In this document: piece by piece, positions 1-7,103 of the stretch
How positions within the stretch are numbered: the stretch's first letter is position 1
Layout of the letters: each line of letters begins with the position of its first letter
From: a virus
Length of the DNA: 25,859 nt
IMG/VR virus record: IMGVR_UViG_3300022843_000061
Location: 1 to 25,859 of that record
Strand: one strand, 5' to 3'
Notes under the pieces: generated by a model
Seen by the model: only the letters and a program-made list of their open reading frames with translations
Told to the model about the DNA's origin: nothing
Databases searched by the model: none
Made by a program: the position numbers and the translations under genes

Positions 1-1023
1 AGGCTTGGGACAGGGGTAGAACTTTTCGAGGTTCAGGAAATCATCTGCGCGGTCGAGAACGTCATTGGTGTAGCCTTCACACCACCAGATTACCTCACCA
101 GATTGCTTGTTCTGGATTTCCCAAACCATAGTGGTGTCGAACGGGCTCTTTGTCAGCGCGCCGGTCTCGGTATCAGCGATCGAGGCTGTGTTGCGGTTCC
201 GGTCATCATCCCCAGGCGCGCGGCTGGCATCGGTCAGGCCCTTGGTGTCGAAAGATATGTTCGCGGCCTTTTCCTCACCAAACCGATCCTCGATATCCTT
301 GCGCGTCATCGGGTTCTCAAACGCAAGCCATGGCATTTTAACCCACGACGATGCGGGCGCCAGAAGCGTGCGCTCCCATGGCGAATAGTTGACCGACACG
401 TCTTCGCTGGTCTTGACCTCCAGCGCGACAGGCTGGCCGGTCGTCGGGTCGGTGATCTCGATATCGGCGAACTCTGCGGAATAACTGACGCGCACGCCAC
501 CACGTCCTGCGATCAACCAATCATCACGCGCGCCCATCATCGCATTGTCGAAGTCGCTGGTGTCGATGAAGAATTGCGCCATGCGCTGCCCGACCTCTGC
601 CGACATCATGGCGGTGTGGTCGGTACTGTTGCCATCGCCCCGGAACCGGCGCCGGATCAGCGGTTGCGGCGTGTCCGAGTAAACCAGCGGGCGTAGAACG
701 TCGACGGTCGCGTGGATCAGGCTGACCTTATCGTCAATCTTGTCCAGCGTGCTGATGTCGGTGTTTCGGTTGCCGTCGTCATTGTCGGGGCCAAAATACA
801 TCTTTTCGCTGGATTGCGCCTCTTTGCGAAACCGGCGTTCATGCACGAGTGCCGCGGCAAGTTGCTTATTCCAGAACTGCCACGCCTCAGATGATCCACC
901 TTCCTGCGCTTCCTGATCTGTCTCGGGTGCGTCCTGAATGTTGTCGCGGACCGGCTCATACGGCACGGTTGGATCACCCTCGCGCGCGGCGGCAGTCGAC
1001 GGGACGGTCTTGCGGGTGTCCAT
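1..1023 (-). CDS. Phage portal protein, N-terminal 341 residues (runs off the window)
   Basis: An uninterrupted frame from ATG at 1023 to the window edge gives 341 residues with no stop, so the gene is incomplete here. The start lies seven bases after the terminase stop, behind a CAGGAT sequence that can act as a ribosome site. The product is acidic and hydrophilic at its N-terminus. Features include VHERRFRKEAQSSEKMYFGP near residue 60, a stretch DKVSLIHATVDVLRPLVYSD near 95, and WCEGYTNDVLDRADDFLNLE near the visible end. This pattern, together with the position directly downstream of the large terminase, fits a head portal (dodecameric DNA entry ring). Portals of this style are commonly found in podovirus-like phages, but the morphology is not shown by this sequence. 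Confidence 0.85.
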   Translation of the reverse strand, partial: MDTRKTVPSTAAAREGDPTVPYEPVRDNIQDAPETDQEAQEGGSSEAWQFWNKQLAAALVHERRFRKEAQSSEKMYFGPDNDDGNRNTDISTLDKIDDKVSLIHATVDVLRPLVYSDTPQPLIRRRFRGDGNSTDHTAMMSAEVGQRMAQFFIDTSDFDNAMMGARDDWLIAGRGGVRVSYSAEFADIEITDPTTGQPVALEVKTSEDVSVNYSPWERTLLAPASSWVKMPWLAFENPMTRKDIEDRFGEEKAANISFDTKGLTDASRAPGDDDRNRNTASIADTETGALTKSPFDTTMVWEIQNKQSGEVIWWCEGYTNDVLDRADDFLNLEKFYPCPKP

Positions 1024-1029
1024 CTGTGC

Positions 1030-2589
1030 TTAATCCTGATCCTGCTGGCTCTCGTGGCGAGAGAATAGCTCATTGAGGGTCTCCCCGTGCGGCGATTTCT
1101 TCTTATCTGGACGCTTTCCGGCAATGATCCGGTTCAGAAACCGTCCAAACAGGGTGGCAGTATCTACCGTGTCATCGTGGCGGCCACCGGGGAATTGCAG
1201 CAACTCTTTTTCGAATGCCTCCATGTCGGCCAGCAATTCGGGCCCGACCTCAGTGGGCTTGGGCAGGAACATCTTGCCCATGGCCGCCATTCCGAGCAGG
1301 GAGTGCGCGCGCTGCTCTTTCGATGTCGAACTGGTCATCTGGACGCGGTTCACGAATACCGCTTCCTGCCGCAACTGGATTTCGAGGAAGGGACCGACCG
1401 ATCCAATGATTTGCCCGGCTTCTTCCACGGCGCGCAGTGGGTTCCACTTTTTCACAAGAGCAATGAACGCATCCACCCACTTGTTCGACTCCGTGCGCTT
1501 GCGCCACATATCGAGCAGATAAATATTCCAGTCCTGATCCACACCCCAGACCATATGAACGGTGTAATCGGGATCGGGCGCGCCCGCTTCGTCCTTCGTG
1601 GCATAGTCCGATGCCGTGTAGATTTGCAGCGCGGTCAGGTCGAGGCTAGCTTTGGAGTAGCGTTGGATGTGGTCCCGATTGAACATCAGGCCTTCGTCGG
1701 GGCTGGGTCGCTGCTGGAACAGAGACGCCCAAATATACCCGCCGCGCTTTCTGATTCCGCCCCAAGCCGTTTCACCCCACATCGACGGCCAGAGCCATTC
1801 GCCAATCTTGCGACCGACCGGATCATTGTCGTATTCACAAAGCGCAGGAATGCTGAGAACGAACCATTTTTCGCCTGTCTCGCGGTCCCGATACCAACCG
1901 GTCTTGCCGTCGTAATCCTCCGGCAGAATGCGACCGGCCGGATCGTCTGGATGCCATCGAGTCATTACCAATAGTTGCTTTCTGCGCCCTTGCAGGCGGG
2001 TGAGAAGGTCGGCCCGGTACGTTTCCCACGCCTCATCCCGCATGTGCGGTGATTGCGCCATCTTCCGGCCTTTGATCAGGTCATCCATAAACAACCATGA
2101 CGCCGGGTTGCCGTGTGTAGACCCGCCCATCAGGCCAAAACCATTGTATTCGCCGCCCTCCGTTGTCGCCCATTGGCTTTTGGCCTGACTGTCGGCGGCC
2201 AACTGCGTCTCAAACGGATAGAGCGGCGATCTGATCAGGTTCCTGACAATCTTGCCCATCTTGTCAGCGAATTTTTGCGTGTGGACGCCAGACATCAGAT
2301 ATTCTTTGGGATATTTGCCGATAAGCCATGCTGGGAATAGCTGGGAACAAAGCACACTCTTTGCCATTCGAGGCGGCAGAAACACCATCGCCCGGTCGAC
2401 CTTATCCTCCTCCATAGACTGGAGCAGCCGACATATCACTTTGTGGTGCGGCTCGGGCTCAAACCTGGTCATCCGCATGTAAAAGGCTAGAAACGATTCC
2501 TGTGCCCGCTCGATGTCCTGTTCTTCCAATAGGGCAAGCTGCCGGGCGCGCAGTGCGGCGATCTGAGCGTCGGGGGGCATGGCGTTCAT
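1030..2589 (-). CDS. terL: Terminase large subunit (ATPase/nuclease packaging motor)
   Basis: A 519-aa protein that drives DNA into the prohead and cuts the concatemer. Visible motifs: a Walker-A-like PPRMAKS at about residues 73-79, a Walker B WLFMDD at 165-170, and a coupling-type TRWHPDDPAGR near 210-220. An RNase-H-fold nuclease aspartate sits in TASDYA near 328 and a late GGRHDDTVD near 470. The frame is open further upstream to a TTG at 2649. I chose ATG at 2589 because it overlaps the stop of the preceding small gene as ATGA and leads directly into MNAMPPDAQ. It sits between the small terminase cluster and the portal, the usual packaging order. Confidence 0.95.
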   Translation of the reverse strand: MNAMPPDAQIAALRARQLALLEEQDIERAQESFLAFYMRMTRFEPEPHHKVICRLLQSMEEDKVDRAMVFLPPRMAKSVLCSQLFPAWLIGKYPKEYLMSGVHTQKFADKMGKIVRNLIRSPLYPFETQLAADSQAKSQWATTEGGEYNGFGLMGGSTHGNPASWLFMDDLIKGRKMAQSPHMRDEAWETYRADLLTRLQGRRKQLLVMTRWHPDDPAGRILPEDYDGKTGWYRDRETGEKWFVLSIPALCEYDNDPVGRKIGEWLWPSMWGETAWGGIRKRGGYIWASLFQQRPSPDEGLMFNRDHIQRYSKASLDLTALQIYTASDYATKDEAGAPDPDYTVHMVWGVDQDWNIYLLDMWRKRTESNKWVDAFIALVKKWNPLRAVEEAGQIIGSVGPFLEIQLRQEAVFVNRVQMTSSTSKEQRAHSLLGMAAMGKMFLPKPTEVGPELLADMEAFEKELLQFPGGRHDDTVDTATLFGRFLNRIIAGKRPDKKKSPHGETLNELFSRHESQQDQD

Positions 2590-2750
2590 TCGGGTGGGTA
2601 GTGGTGGTAACCCACGCGCAGCGGACCGAAACATGCCAGCGTTAAGCAAAGATAACTGCCGCCATCGCCGTCTAGGCTTTCAATCCGTTCAAAGTCGATA
2701 TCCCATTTGACCGGATTCCATAGCCACACGATTTGCCAATGCCCGATCAT
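2586..2750 (-). CDS. Small hypothetical protein (54 aa) before terminase
   Basis: A short frame starting at ATG 2750 behind a purine-rich GGGGGAAGAAGTG ribosome site. It begins MIGHWQIVWLWNPVKWDID and ends HHYPPE. Its start shares one base with the upstream gene's stop (TGATG), and its stop overlaps the terminase start as ATGA, so it fills the gap exactly. The sequence is rich in tryptophan and aromatic residues. I do not recognise a family. The two overlaps are the main evidence that it is translated. Confidence 0.65.
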   Translation of the reverse strand: MIGHWQIVWLWNPVKWDIDFERIESLDGDGGSYLCLTLACFGPLRVGYHHYPPE

Positions 2751-2947
2751 CACTTCTTCCCCCTGCTAGACCGCAATAACTGCACGACATACCCTGTCGT
2801 CGTTCTGGTGCTGAGATCCGTGCCGTTCAGTGGCTTGGTTTCCCTGTGATCAGTGACGCCGTATTCCGAACAGAGCGCGCATTCGCCGTATTGGTGATTC
2901 CGGCTACCTGTGCCTAGATCCCAGATATGTTGCGCAGGGTGCTTCAC
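2750..2947 (-). CDS. Small hypothetical protein with CxxC pair (65 aa)
   Basis: Starts at GTG 2947, overlapping the previous stop as GTGA, and ends by sharing one base with the next ATG. The N-terminal half reads HPAQHIWDLGTGSRNHQYGE followed by CALCSEYG, a single CxxC pair with neighbouring histidines that could hold a metal ion. The C-terminal tail is basic (RSSRGKK). No family is recognised. Position in the packaging cluster and end-to-end overlaps support it; the GTG start is the less certain part. Confidence 0.6.
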   Translation of the reverse strand: MKHPAQHIWDLGTGSRNHQYGECALCSEYGVTDHRETKPLNGTDLSTRTTTGYVVQLLRSSRGKK

Positions 2948-3087
2948 TTCACCACCTTGAAATTGTCGCCATGCGGCGCCGGTTTCATTTTGATCGGGTC
3001 CACATCGGCCAGACGGAAGGTCGCGCCTTCCTCCATGGCTTTGCGCAGGCGGTCCTTGATGGACAGGCTGTTCTCATGGTCGGTCAT
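2944..3087 (-). CDS. Small hypothetical protein (47 aa)
   Basis: ATG at 3087 overlaps the stop of the preceding gene as ATGA. A GAAGGAGAGAAG ribosome site is embedded in that gene's last codons. The protein begins MTDHENSLSIKDRLRKAMEE, a likely amphipathic helix, followed by DPIKMKPAPHGDNFKVVK. The frame is open upstream to 3195, but the overlap and strong ribosome site favour this start. Function unknown. Confidence 0.65.
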   Translation of the reverse strand: MTDHENSLSIKDRLRKAMEEGATFRLADVDPIKMKPAPHGDNFKVVK

Positions 3088-3419
3088 GTCTTCTCTCCTT
3101 CGTTTGCCAACGCCTGCAGCGCGCCCTCGGCTTTTGCCAGTCGCGTCCACGTCTCTGGCGATGCTGGGATCGCGTCCTTGCGGGCCACGGACCATTCAGC
3201 GAGGGCGGCGTTCAGGCGGTCGATGTGGTCGGCTCCGGTTTTCATCGTCTCGATCCAGCCCTCCATTTGAGCGTGCTTTGGCCAGAACGGCACAGGCAGC
3301 GACATGATTGCGGTATCGCCATCAGTCGATAGGCGCTCTTTTGATCGGCTTACTGAACTCCAGTCCAGCCATTCCTTTATGAGATCTGCGATGAACCGCA
3401 GCCCGCTTGGATTTGCCAT
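3084..3419 (-). CDS. Hypothetical protein in packaging cluster (111 aa)
   Basis: ATG at 3419 shares a base with the terminase small subunit stop (TGATG); a GTG one codon upstream is an alternative. It begins MANPSGLRFIADLIKEWLDW and contains PVPFWPKHAQMEGWIETMKT and a helical C-terminal half (DRLNAALAEWSVARKDAIP). The last five residues, EGEKT, are the same as those of the preceding protein, because both genes embed the next gene's ribosome site in these codons. I recognise no family. A role in packaging or head assembly is inferred only from position. Confidence 0.75.
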   Translation of the reverse strand: MANPSGLRFIADLIKEWLDWSSVSRSKERLSTDGDTAIMSLPVPFWPKHAQMEGWIETMKTGADHIDRLNAALAEWSVARKDAIPASPETWTRLAKAEGALQALANEGEKT

Positions 3420-3940
3420 CACGTCTTCTCTCCTTCATGTGCGCGCCGAATCTTTAGCGCCTCGATCTGCTTTTCGATGTCGTCTAGTTCTGCCGATCGG
3501 GTGTCACCGATGGCGGCGGCGGGTTCTGTTCCTGGTGCGGGAGGCGGTGGGTCGTTGCGGTGCTTGAAGCCCTCAGATGTCAGGTCTGGGGTCAATCCGA
3601 ACGTGCTAGGCATCCGGCGCCGCAGTTTTTCCATGAACATGGAGTTCTTAAAGTTGGGGTTGCTCAGGTTCTCACGCCATTTCTTTGCCGCCCATGCGTG
3701 GAGTATCTCCCAAGCGTTCTCGACGGCTTCTTCAAACTCCGGGTGCGTGTTGCACCACTCATAGAGCGTACTGCGCACAATCCCGAATTCGACCAGCCAT
3801 TCCTCGGGCCACATGCCCTTTGCGGCCATCTCCATCACGCGGAGTGGTTGGGTTCCATCATACTTCTGACGATTGCTGCGCTTTTCCACGACAACGACGG
3901 GCAGATTATAATTGGTGCTGCTGTCCGATTGAGGGTCCAT
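3419..3940 (-). CDS. terS: Terminase small subunit-like DNA-binding protein
   Basis: 173 aa. Residues about 30-75 (LRVMEMAAKGMWPEEWLVEF, then GIVRSTLYEWCNTHPEF) form a helix-turn-helix of the type found in phage small terminase subunits. Next comes a stretch that helps oligomerise in such proteins (AWAAKKWRENLSNPNFKNS). A proline-rich linker follows, then a C-terminal coiled segment (LDDIEKQIEALKIRR). Small terminases recognise the pac or cos site and feed DNA to the large subunit. Position four genes upstream of the large subunit supports the call. The family match is by eye. Confidence 0.85.
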   Translation of the reverse strand: MDPQSDSSTNYNLPVVVVEKRSNRQKYDGTQPLRVMEMAAKGMWPEEWLVEFGIVRSTLYEWCNTHPEFEEAVENAWEILHAWAAKKWRENLSNPNFKNSMFMEKLRRRMPSTFGLTPDLTSEGFKHRNDPPPPAPGTEPAAAIGDTRSAELDDIEKQIEALKIRRAHEGEKT

Positions 3941-3958
3941 GTCATACTTTACCTGTCA

Positions 3959-4486
3959 TCAGATCAACCCATGCCATCCGCAGGCACAGGTCGCATTGCA
4001 CATCACATCGGTATAAGGCCCCAGACTGCCGGTCCACTTCAATTCGTTGGCCTTGCACGTCGGGCAGATAATGCCGGATTTCTTCGCCGCTTCCCGCTCG
4101 ACCTTACGTTCAGCGCGGAATTCATCAACGGTTTTCAGTTGCGATAGGCGCATCTTGATCCACCCGATACCTGATTTCCACTCCATATCCTTAATCTCGA
4201 ATTCCGAGATGACATCGCAGTGCCCGCGCTCGTATAGGTCTCTTTCGCGCTCCATCTTGTCCAGATCAAGGTCAGGATATCCGGACCGCGCATTCACATG
4301 GTTCCATTTGAACTCGATCGATGGTTCGTCACCCATCTGAAAAACAAACTCTGGATCATCGCCACGCAGACGCTCGATCTCATCCAGAACTTCGGCCAGG
4401 TGCGCAGGCGGATATTCACCGCGGACATAATTTTCAGCCTTGGATATCTCGCGGAGTTGAATGTAGCGCTCAGGTGTCATCGTCAT
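3959..4486 (-). CDS. Hypothetical protein with C-terminal zinc-ribbon-like motif
   Basis: 175 aa, started by ATG at 4486 behind AGGAG eight bases upstream. The N-terminal two thirds are acidic and helical (HLAEVLDEIERLRGDDPEF). The last 40 residues carry CPTCKANELKWTG, then CNATCACGWHG, a four-or-more-cysteine arrangement resembling a zinc ribbon. It lies between the methyltransferase and the small terminase. Function is not recognised; nucleic-acid binding through the ribbon is plausible but unproven. Confidence 0.8.
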   Translation of the reverse strand: MTMTPERYIQLREISKAENYVRGEYPPAHLAEVLDEIERLRGDDPEFVFQMGDEPSIEFKWNHVNARSGYPDLDLDKMERERDLYERGHCDVISEFEIKDMEWKSGIGWIKMRLSQLKTVDEFRAERKVEREAAKKSGIICPTCKANELKWTGSLGPYTDVMCNATCACGWHGLI

Positions 4487-4528
4487 TTGGGGGTCTCCTG
4501 ATTATGTTCTCTTGGATTGGTGGGGCAC

Positions 4529-5506
4529 TCACAACTCAAATCCCATCTGTTCCGGTTGCGTTGTCTCGGTCGGCGGTTCCCAAATCCACGGGCCCGAGAC
4601 CGTGGGCAGTTGCCAGATCACGCCACGCATTTGCTGCTGCCAGTGGATGTACTCCGTTTCCCAGCAGTTTGAGAGCGCGTGTCCGCTGGGCCATCCCATC
4701 AGCCATCCCACAAATCCGGGATTGAGCCTCGCCTTCCGCCAATTCCCCGCGCGCAACCATCGTCGCAAAGTGGTCGCAGGCACGTTTGATATCGCGGAGT
4801 GAAATAGCTGGCGCGAGATCGGGCGAGTGACTAAGGACGGCGGCCCATGCGGCGCTGTCTCCAGGGCCGGGTGGTGAAACGTATGGGCGACCCTTGGAAG
4901 TTGATCCTCGCGTTTCCTTGTCGATCCGTCTGGATTGGTCGCCTCCAAAGCCATCCCCGGTGTGTCTTTCCAATCCCGTGCCGCCGCGGTAGGCCACGCA
5001 GAACCACCGCAGCCGTTCGTGCGCCGCGCCAGTTTCAGCCGCTGAGAATGCGCCCACCGAAGACGTGTAGCCCATGTCTCGTAACTCTCGCAGCACGGAC
5101 TCGGCGCCGAGGGAAATGTGCCCGGCGACATTCTCCAGAAAAACCCATCGGGGCTCGACCTCTTGGATAATCCGGGCAACGTCGGGCCAGAGGTGTCTGT
5201 CGTCGTCGTGGCCCTTACGCTGTCCTGCGGCGCTGAACGGTTGGCATGGATATCCGGCGAGGATAGTGTCGCAGATGCCGCGCCAAGGCTTTCCGTCGAA
5301 GGTGGTAATGTCGTCCCAGATCGGGGCAGGGGCAAAGTATCCGGCGCGTTGGGCTGCGATGATTGCGTCTTGAGGGGCTTTTTCCCACTCGACAAAGCAT
5401 CGGGTTTCAAATCCGGGTTCTGCGAGTTGCAATCCCATGTCGAGCCCGCCTGCTCCAGCACAGAGGGATAACCCGGCAGTTGGTCCGGTTTGAATATCCA
5501 TGTCAC
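4529..5506 (-). CDS. Second open frame overlapping the C5-methyltransferase, with LNPGFVGWLMGWP motif
   Basis: In another frame of the same strand an open stretch covers the entire methyltransferase gene. Its start is unknown; GTG 5506 is the best in-frame candidate near the methyltransferase start, and the frame stays open to 5950. From about 5160 downstream it reads like a real protein: SSPDGFFWRMSPGTF, SAWPTAAARDWKDTPG near 4998, RKREDQLPRV, LNPGFVGWLMGWP at 4726-4688, and SGPWIWEPP near 4597. From memory, the WPTPxARDWKD / DQLPR / LNPxFVEWLMGWP pattern occurs in phage and prophage proteins found with or next to C5-methyltransferases, function unknown. The N-terminal half has no recognisable feature. 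Whether it is translated separately cannot be told here. Confidence 0.5.
   Translation of the reverse strand: MTWIFKPDQLPGYPSVLEQAGSTWDCNSQNPDLKPDALSSGKKPLKTQSSQPNAPDTLPLPRSGTTLPPSTESLGAASATLSSPDIHANRSAPQDSVRATTTTDTSGPTLPGLSKRSSPDGFFWRMSPGTFPSAPSPCCESYETWATRLRWAHSQRLKLARRTNGCGGSAWPTAAARDWKDTPGMALEATNPDGSTRKREDQLPRVAHTFHHPALETAPHGPPSLVTRPISRQLFHSAISNVPATTLRRWLRAGNWRKARLNPGFVGWLMGWPSGHALSNCWETEYIHWQQQMRGVIWQLPTVSGPWIWEPPTETTQPEQMGFEL
4536..5501 (-). CDS. DNA C5-cytosine methyltransferase
   Basis: 321 aa. It transfers methyl groups from S-adenosylmethionine to cytosine C5, probably to modify phage or host DNA against restriction. Family motifs in order: SAM site SLCAGAGGLDMGL (about 12-24), catalytic loop AGYPCQPFSAAGQ (about 82-94, nucleophile in PCQ), WVFLENVAG (about 119-127), ERLRWF (about 162-167) and LLGNGVHPLAAA (about 279-290). 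The target recognition segment between the last two is about 110 residues. ATG 5501 follows the upstream stop by one base; ATG 5528 is an alternative with a somewhat better spaced GGA. The gene is crossed by a second open frame (separate entry). Confidence 0.95.
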   Translation of the reverse strand: MDIQTGPTAGLSLCAGAGGLDMGLQLAEPGFETRCFVEWEKAPQDAIIAAQRAGYFAPAPIWDDITTFDGKPWRGICDTILAGYPCQPFSAAGQRKGHDDDRHLWPDVARIIQEVEPRWVFLENVAGHISLGAESVLRELRDMGYTSSVGAFSAAETGAAHERLRWFCVAYRGGTGLERHTGDGFGGDQSRRIDKETRGSTSKGRPYVSPPGPGDSAAWAAVLSHSPDLAPAISLRDIKRACDHFATMVARGELAEGEAQSRICGMADGMAQRTRALKLLGNGVHPLAAANAWRDLATAHGLGPVDLGTADRDNATGTDGI

Positions 5507-6360
5507 AGTGCCATCCTTTTCGCCGCATCGCTCAATTCCATCCCCTTGCCGACCTCGGCCGCAACAACCAGCTTTCGCTTCTTCAGCCCGTCGAGGATTG
5601 CGTTTGCGGTCTTTTCCGGCACGGCCAATCCATAGCGCAGGGCGCGGGCCGCTGACATATCGGCGGATCGGAGAATGATGATTTTGAGGGCCTGGTAGTC
5701 GATCGCGGTGATTTTGCCGTTGAGGACATACTTGGGGGCCCGGCCTCCACCGGTGCGAACGGCGGTGTATGCGATCTGCCTGCCTGCGACGATTGGAATG
5801 CTGTGCTGACCTATCGAAACGAATTGATGTTCCTGGAATAGCCCGACTGTCTGGGCGAGCAGGTCGAGGTCCGCGCTCTTGCTGCGGTCGAATCCGATCT
5901 GTCCGAGATGATAAATGCAGACGTTCCCGCTTTGTGCGTGCTTTGCCCACTCCAGAAACTCTCTGACGCCGTTGATAGCGGTTCCGAACGCATCACGGAC
6001 CACTGAGGAATGCGAGAGGCCACGTTTTTTTTGTTCGTATGGTAGGCGTTTTGCGTTGTCAGGGTCTTTTTGTCCATTAAATTCAATGGCGCGCTGCACT
6101 TCATAGATTGCTGGCAGGCCCGGTCCTTTGGCGTGACAGGCCGTGCGGACGGCACCTTGATCCGCCAAGGCTGAGATAGCCCGGCGCACGGTGCTGAGAT
6201 CGACACCCACCGCCTCTGCGATGTCGGCGCCACCGGCTTGGATCAGTCCATCGGGATCCGCCATTGCCGACAAGTGGAGCAGAACCGCGAGCTGCGCACC
6301 CTTGAAGCCTTGGAAGTCGACGCCAGCCGCTCGTCCGCTTGTGATCCTGTCAGCCCGCAT
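5503..6360 (-). CDS. Winged-helix DNA-binding protein, probable replication or regulatory role
   Basis: 285 aa, ATG 6360 directly abutting the previous stop. Residues about 20-80 (LAVLLHLSAMADPDGLIQAG, DIAEAVGVDLSTVRRAISAL, DQGAVRT) form a classic winged helix-turn-helix. A central region of about 100 residues (GLSHSSVVRDAFGTAINGVR onward) ends in a beta-rich part. The C-terminus has another helical segment (EKTANAILDGLKKRKLVVAA) that looks like a second DNA-binding wing. Phage replication initiators and helicase loaders often have this layout, but no specific family is identified. It lies in a run of three such proteins. Confidence 0.8.
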   Translation of the reverse strand: MRADRITSGRAAGVDFQGFKGAQLAVLLHLSAMADPDGLIQAGGADIAEAVGVDLSTVRRAISALADQGAVRTACHAKGPGLPAIYEVQRAIEFNGQKDPDNAKRLPYEQKKRGLSHSSVVRDAFGTAINGVREFLEWAKHAQSGNVCIYHLGQIGFDRSKSADLDLLAQTVGLFQEHQFVSIGQHSIPIVAGRQIAYTAVRTGGGRAPKYVLNGKITAIDYQALKIIILRSADMSAARALRYGLAVPEKTANAILDGLKKRKLVVAAEVGKGMELSDAAKRMAL

Positions 6361-6762
6361 TCAGGTGGCCTTCCACTTCGCTAGTGCCTTTTTCCCATCC
6401 TCTGTGATGTGCATCTTGATAATCCGGCCTTCCTTCTCGGTCTCCACAAGCCTGGCAGTGATTAGACCGGCGCAAAAGCTGTTGATGCTGGATCGACCGA
6501 CACCCACAGCGGCAGCGAGAGCCCTGTTACGGATCACGCCCGCAGGGTTTGACGCCAATGTCAGAACATGGGCCTCTATGGCGCTGATGTTGCCCGTGCG
6601 GGCTTTTGCGTGTGGATTATTCCATGAGGCGGCAACGTATTTTTTGGGCTTTTCCACGCCTTTCACCATCGCCCTGCGCACGGCATTTTCGAAGGCTGGG
6701 ATGGGGGCCATGTCGCGTGGCCAGTGGTAGGCAACGGCGAGTTGGGCTGCGGTGATGTTCAT
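6361..6762 (-). CDS. Winged-helix (MarR-like) DNA-binding protein
   Basis: 133 aa. ATG at 6762 overlaps the DnaA-like gene's stop as ATGA. The N-terminal 50 residues include PRDMAPIPAFENAVRRAM and KPKKYVAASWNNPHAKARTG. Residues about 60-125 (ISAIEAHVLTLASNPAGVIR, ALAAAVGVGRSSINSFCAGL, ARLVETEKEGRIIKMHITED) form a winged helix with a beta hairpin and an end helix (GKKALAKW), as in MarR-type regulators. Target unknown. Its place between two other DNA-binding proteins suggests control of the replication operon or a replication cofactor. Confidence 0.8.
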   Translation of the reverse strand: MNITAAQLAVAYHWPRDMAPIPAFENAVRRAMVKGVEKPKKYVAASWNNPHAKARTGNISAIEAHVLTLASNPAGVIRNRALAAAVGVGRSSINSFCAGLITARLVETEKEGRIIKMHITEDGKKALAKWKAT

Positions 6763-7103
6763 GCTGTGCGTCCTGAAATAAACGTGGGGCGACCTCTCCA
6801 GATAAATCCTCGCTTCGGTTTCGCTGCGGTTTTTGCGATAAGGCGATCATGCATTTCCGCGAATCCCTCGTGATTCTTGCGCAGAATGTCGATCCGGTCG
6901 AGGGCGCTTGAAACGGTTGATCGCTCACGATTGAAGGCTGCTGCGATCTGAGAATGACTTAAATTCAGGTCTTTGTCGATGATATCCATCGCCATGTGGC
7001 GGGCTGCGCAGATATCGGCGGCGTGGCTGGGACCGATCAGGTCGGCTACCGGCATCTGGTGGGCACGGGCAACGCGGCGGATGATTCCCTCGGTTCTGGT
7101 CAT
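6759..7103 (-). CDS. DnaA domain IV-like DNA-binding protein
   Basis: 114 aa. It resembles the isolated C-terminal DNA-binding domain of bacterial DnaA: AARHMAMDII helix, then LNLSHSQIAAAFNRERSTVSS (about 47-66), where RSTVSSA replaces the DHSTVxHA signature. The AAA+ ATPase part is absent, so it cannot open an origin alone; it may bind DnaA boxes or phage origin repeats. ATG 7103 has AGGAG seven bases upstream and overlaps the preceding stop as ATGA, so it is preferred over the frame's opening at 7127. The basic tail (KPKRGFIWRGRP) may add DNA contacts. Confidence 0.85.
   Translation of the reverse strand: MTRTEGIIRRVARAHQMPVADLIGPSHAADICAARHMAMDIIDKDLNLSHSQIAAAFNRERSTVSSALDRIDILRKNHEGFAEMHDRLIAKTAAKPKRGFIWRGRPTFISGRTA

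Noticed and set aside
1087-1974. Long plus-strand open frames opposite the terminase
   Set aside because: They mirror the terminase codons, lack ribosome sites and show no family features.
5507-5950. Upstream extension of the second methyltransferase-overlapping frame to an ATG at 5950
   Set aside because: This part reads as low-complexity Arg/Pro/His text typical of a shadow frame across the winged-helix gene; no motif lies in it.
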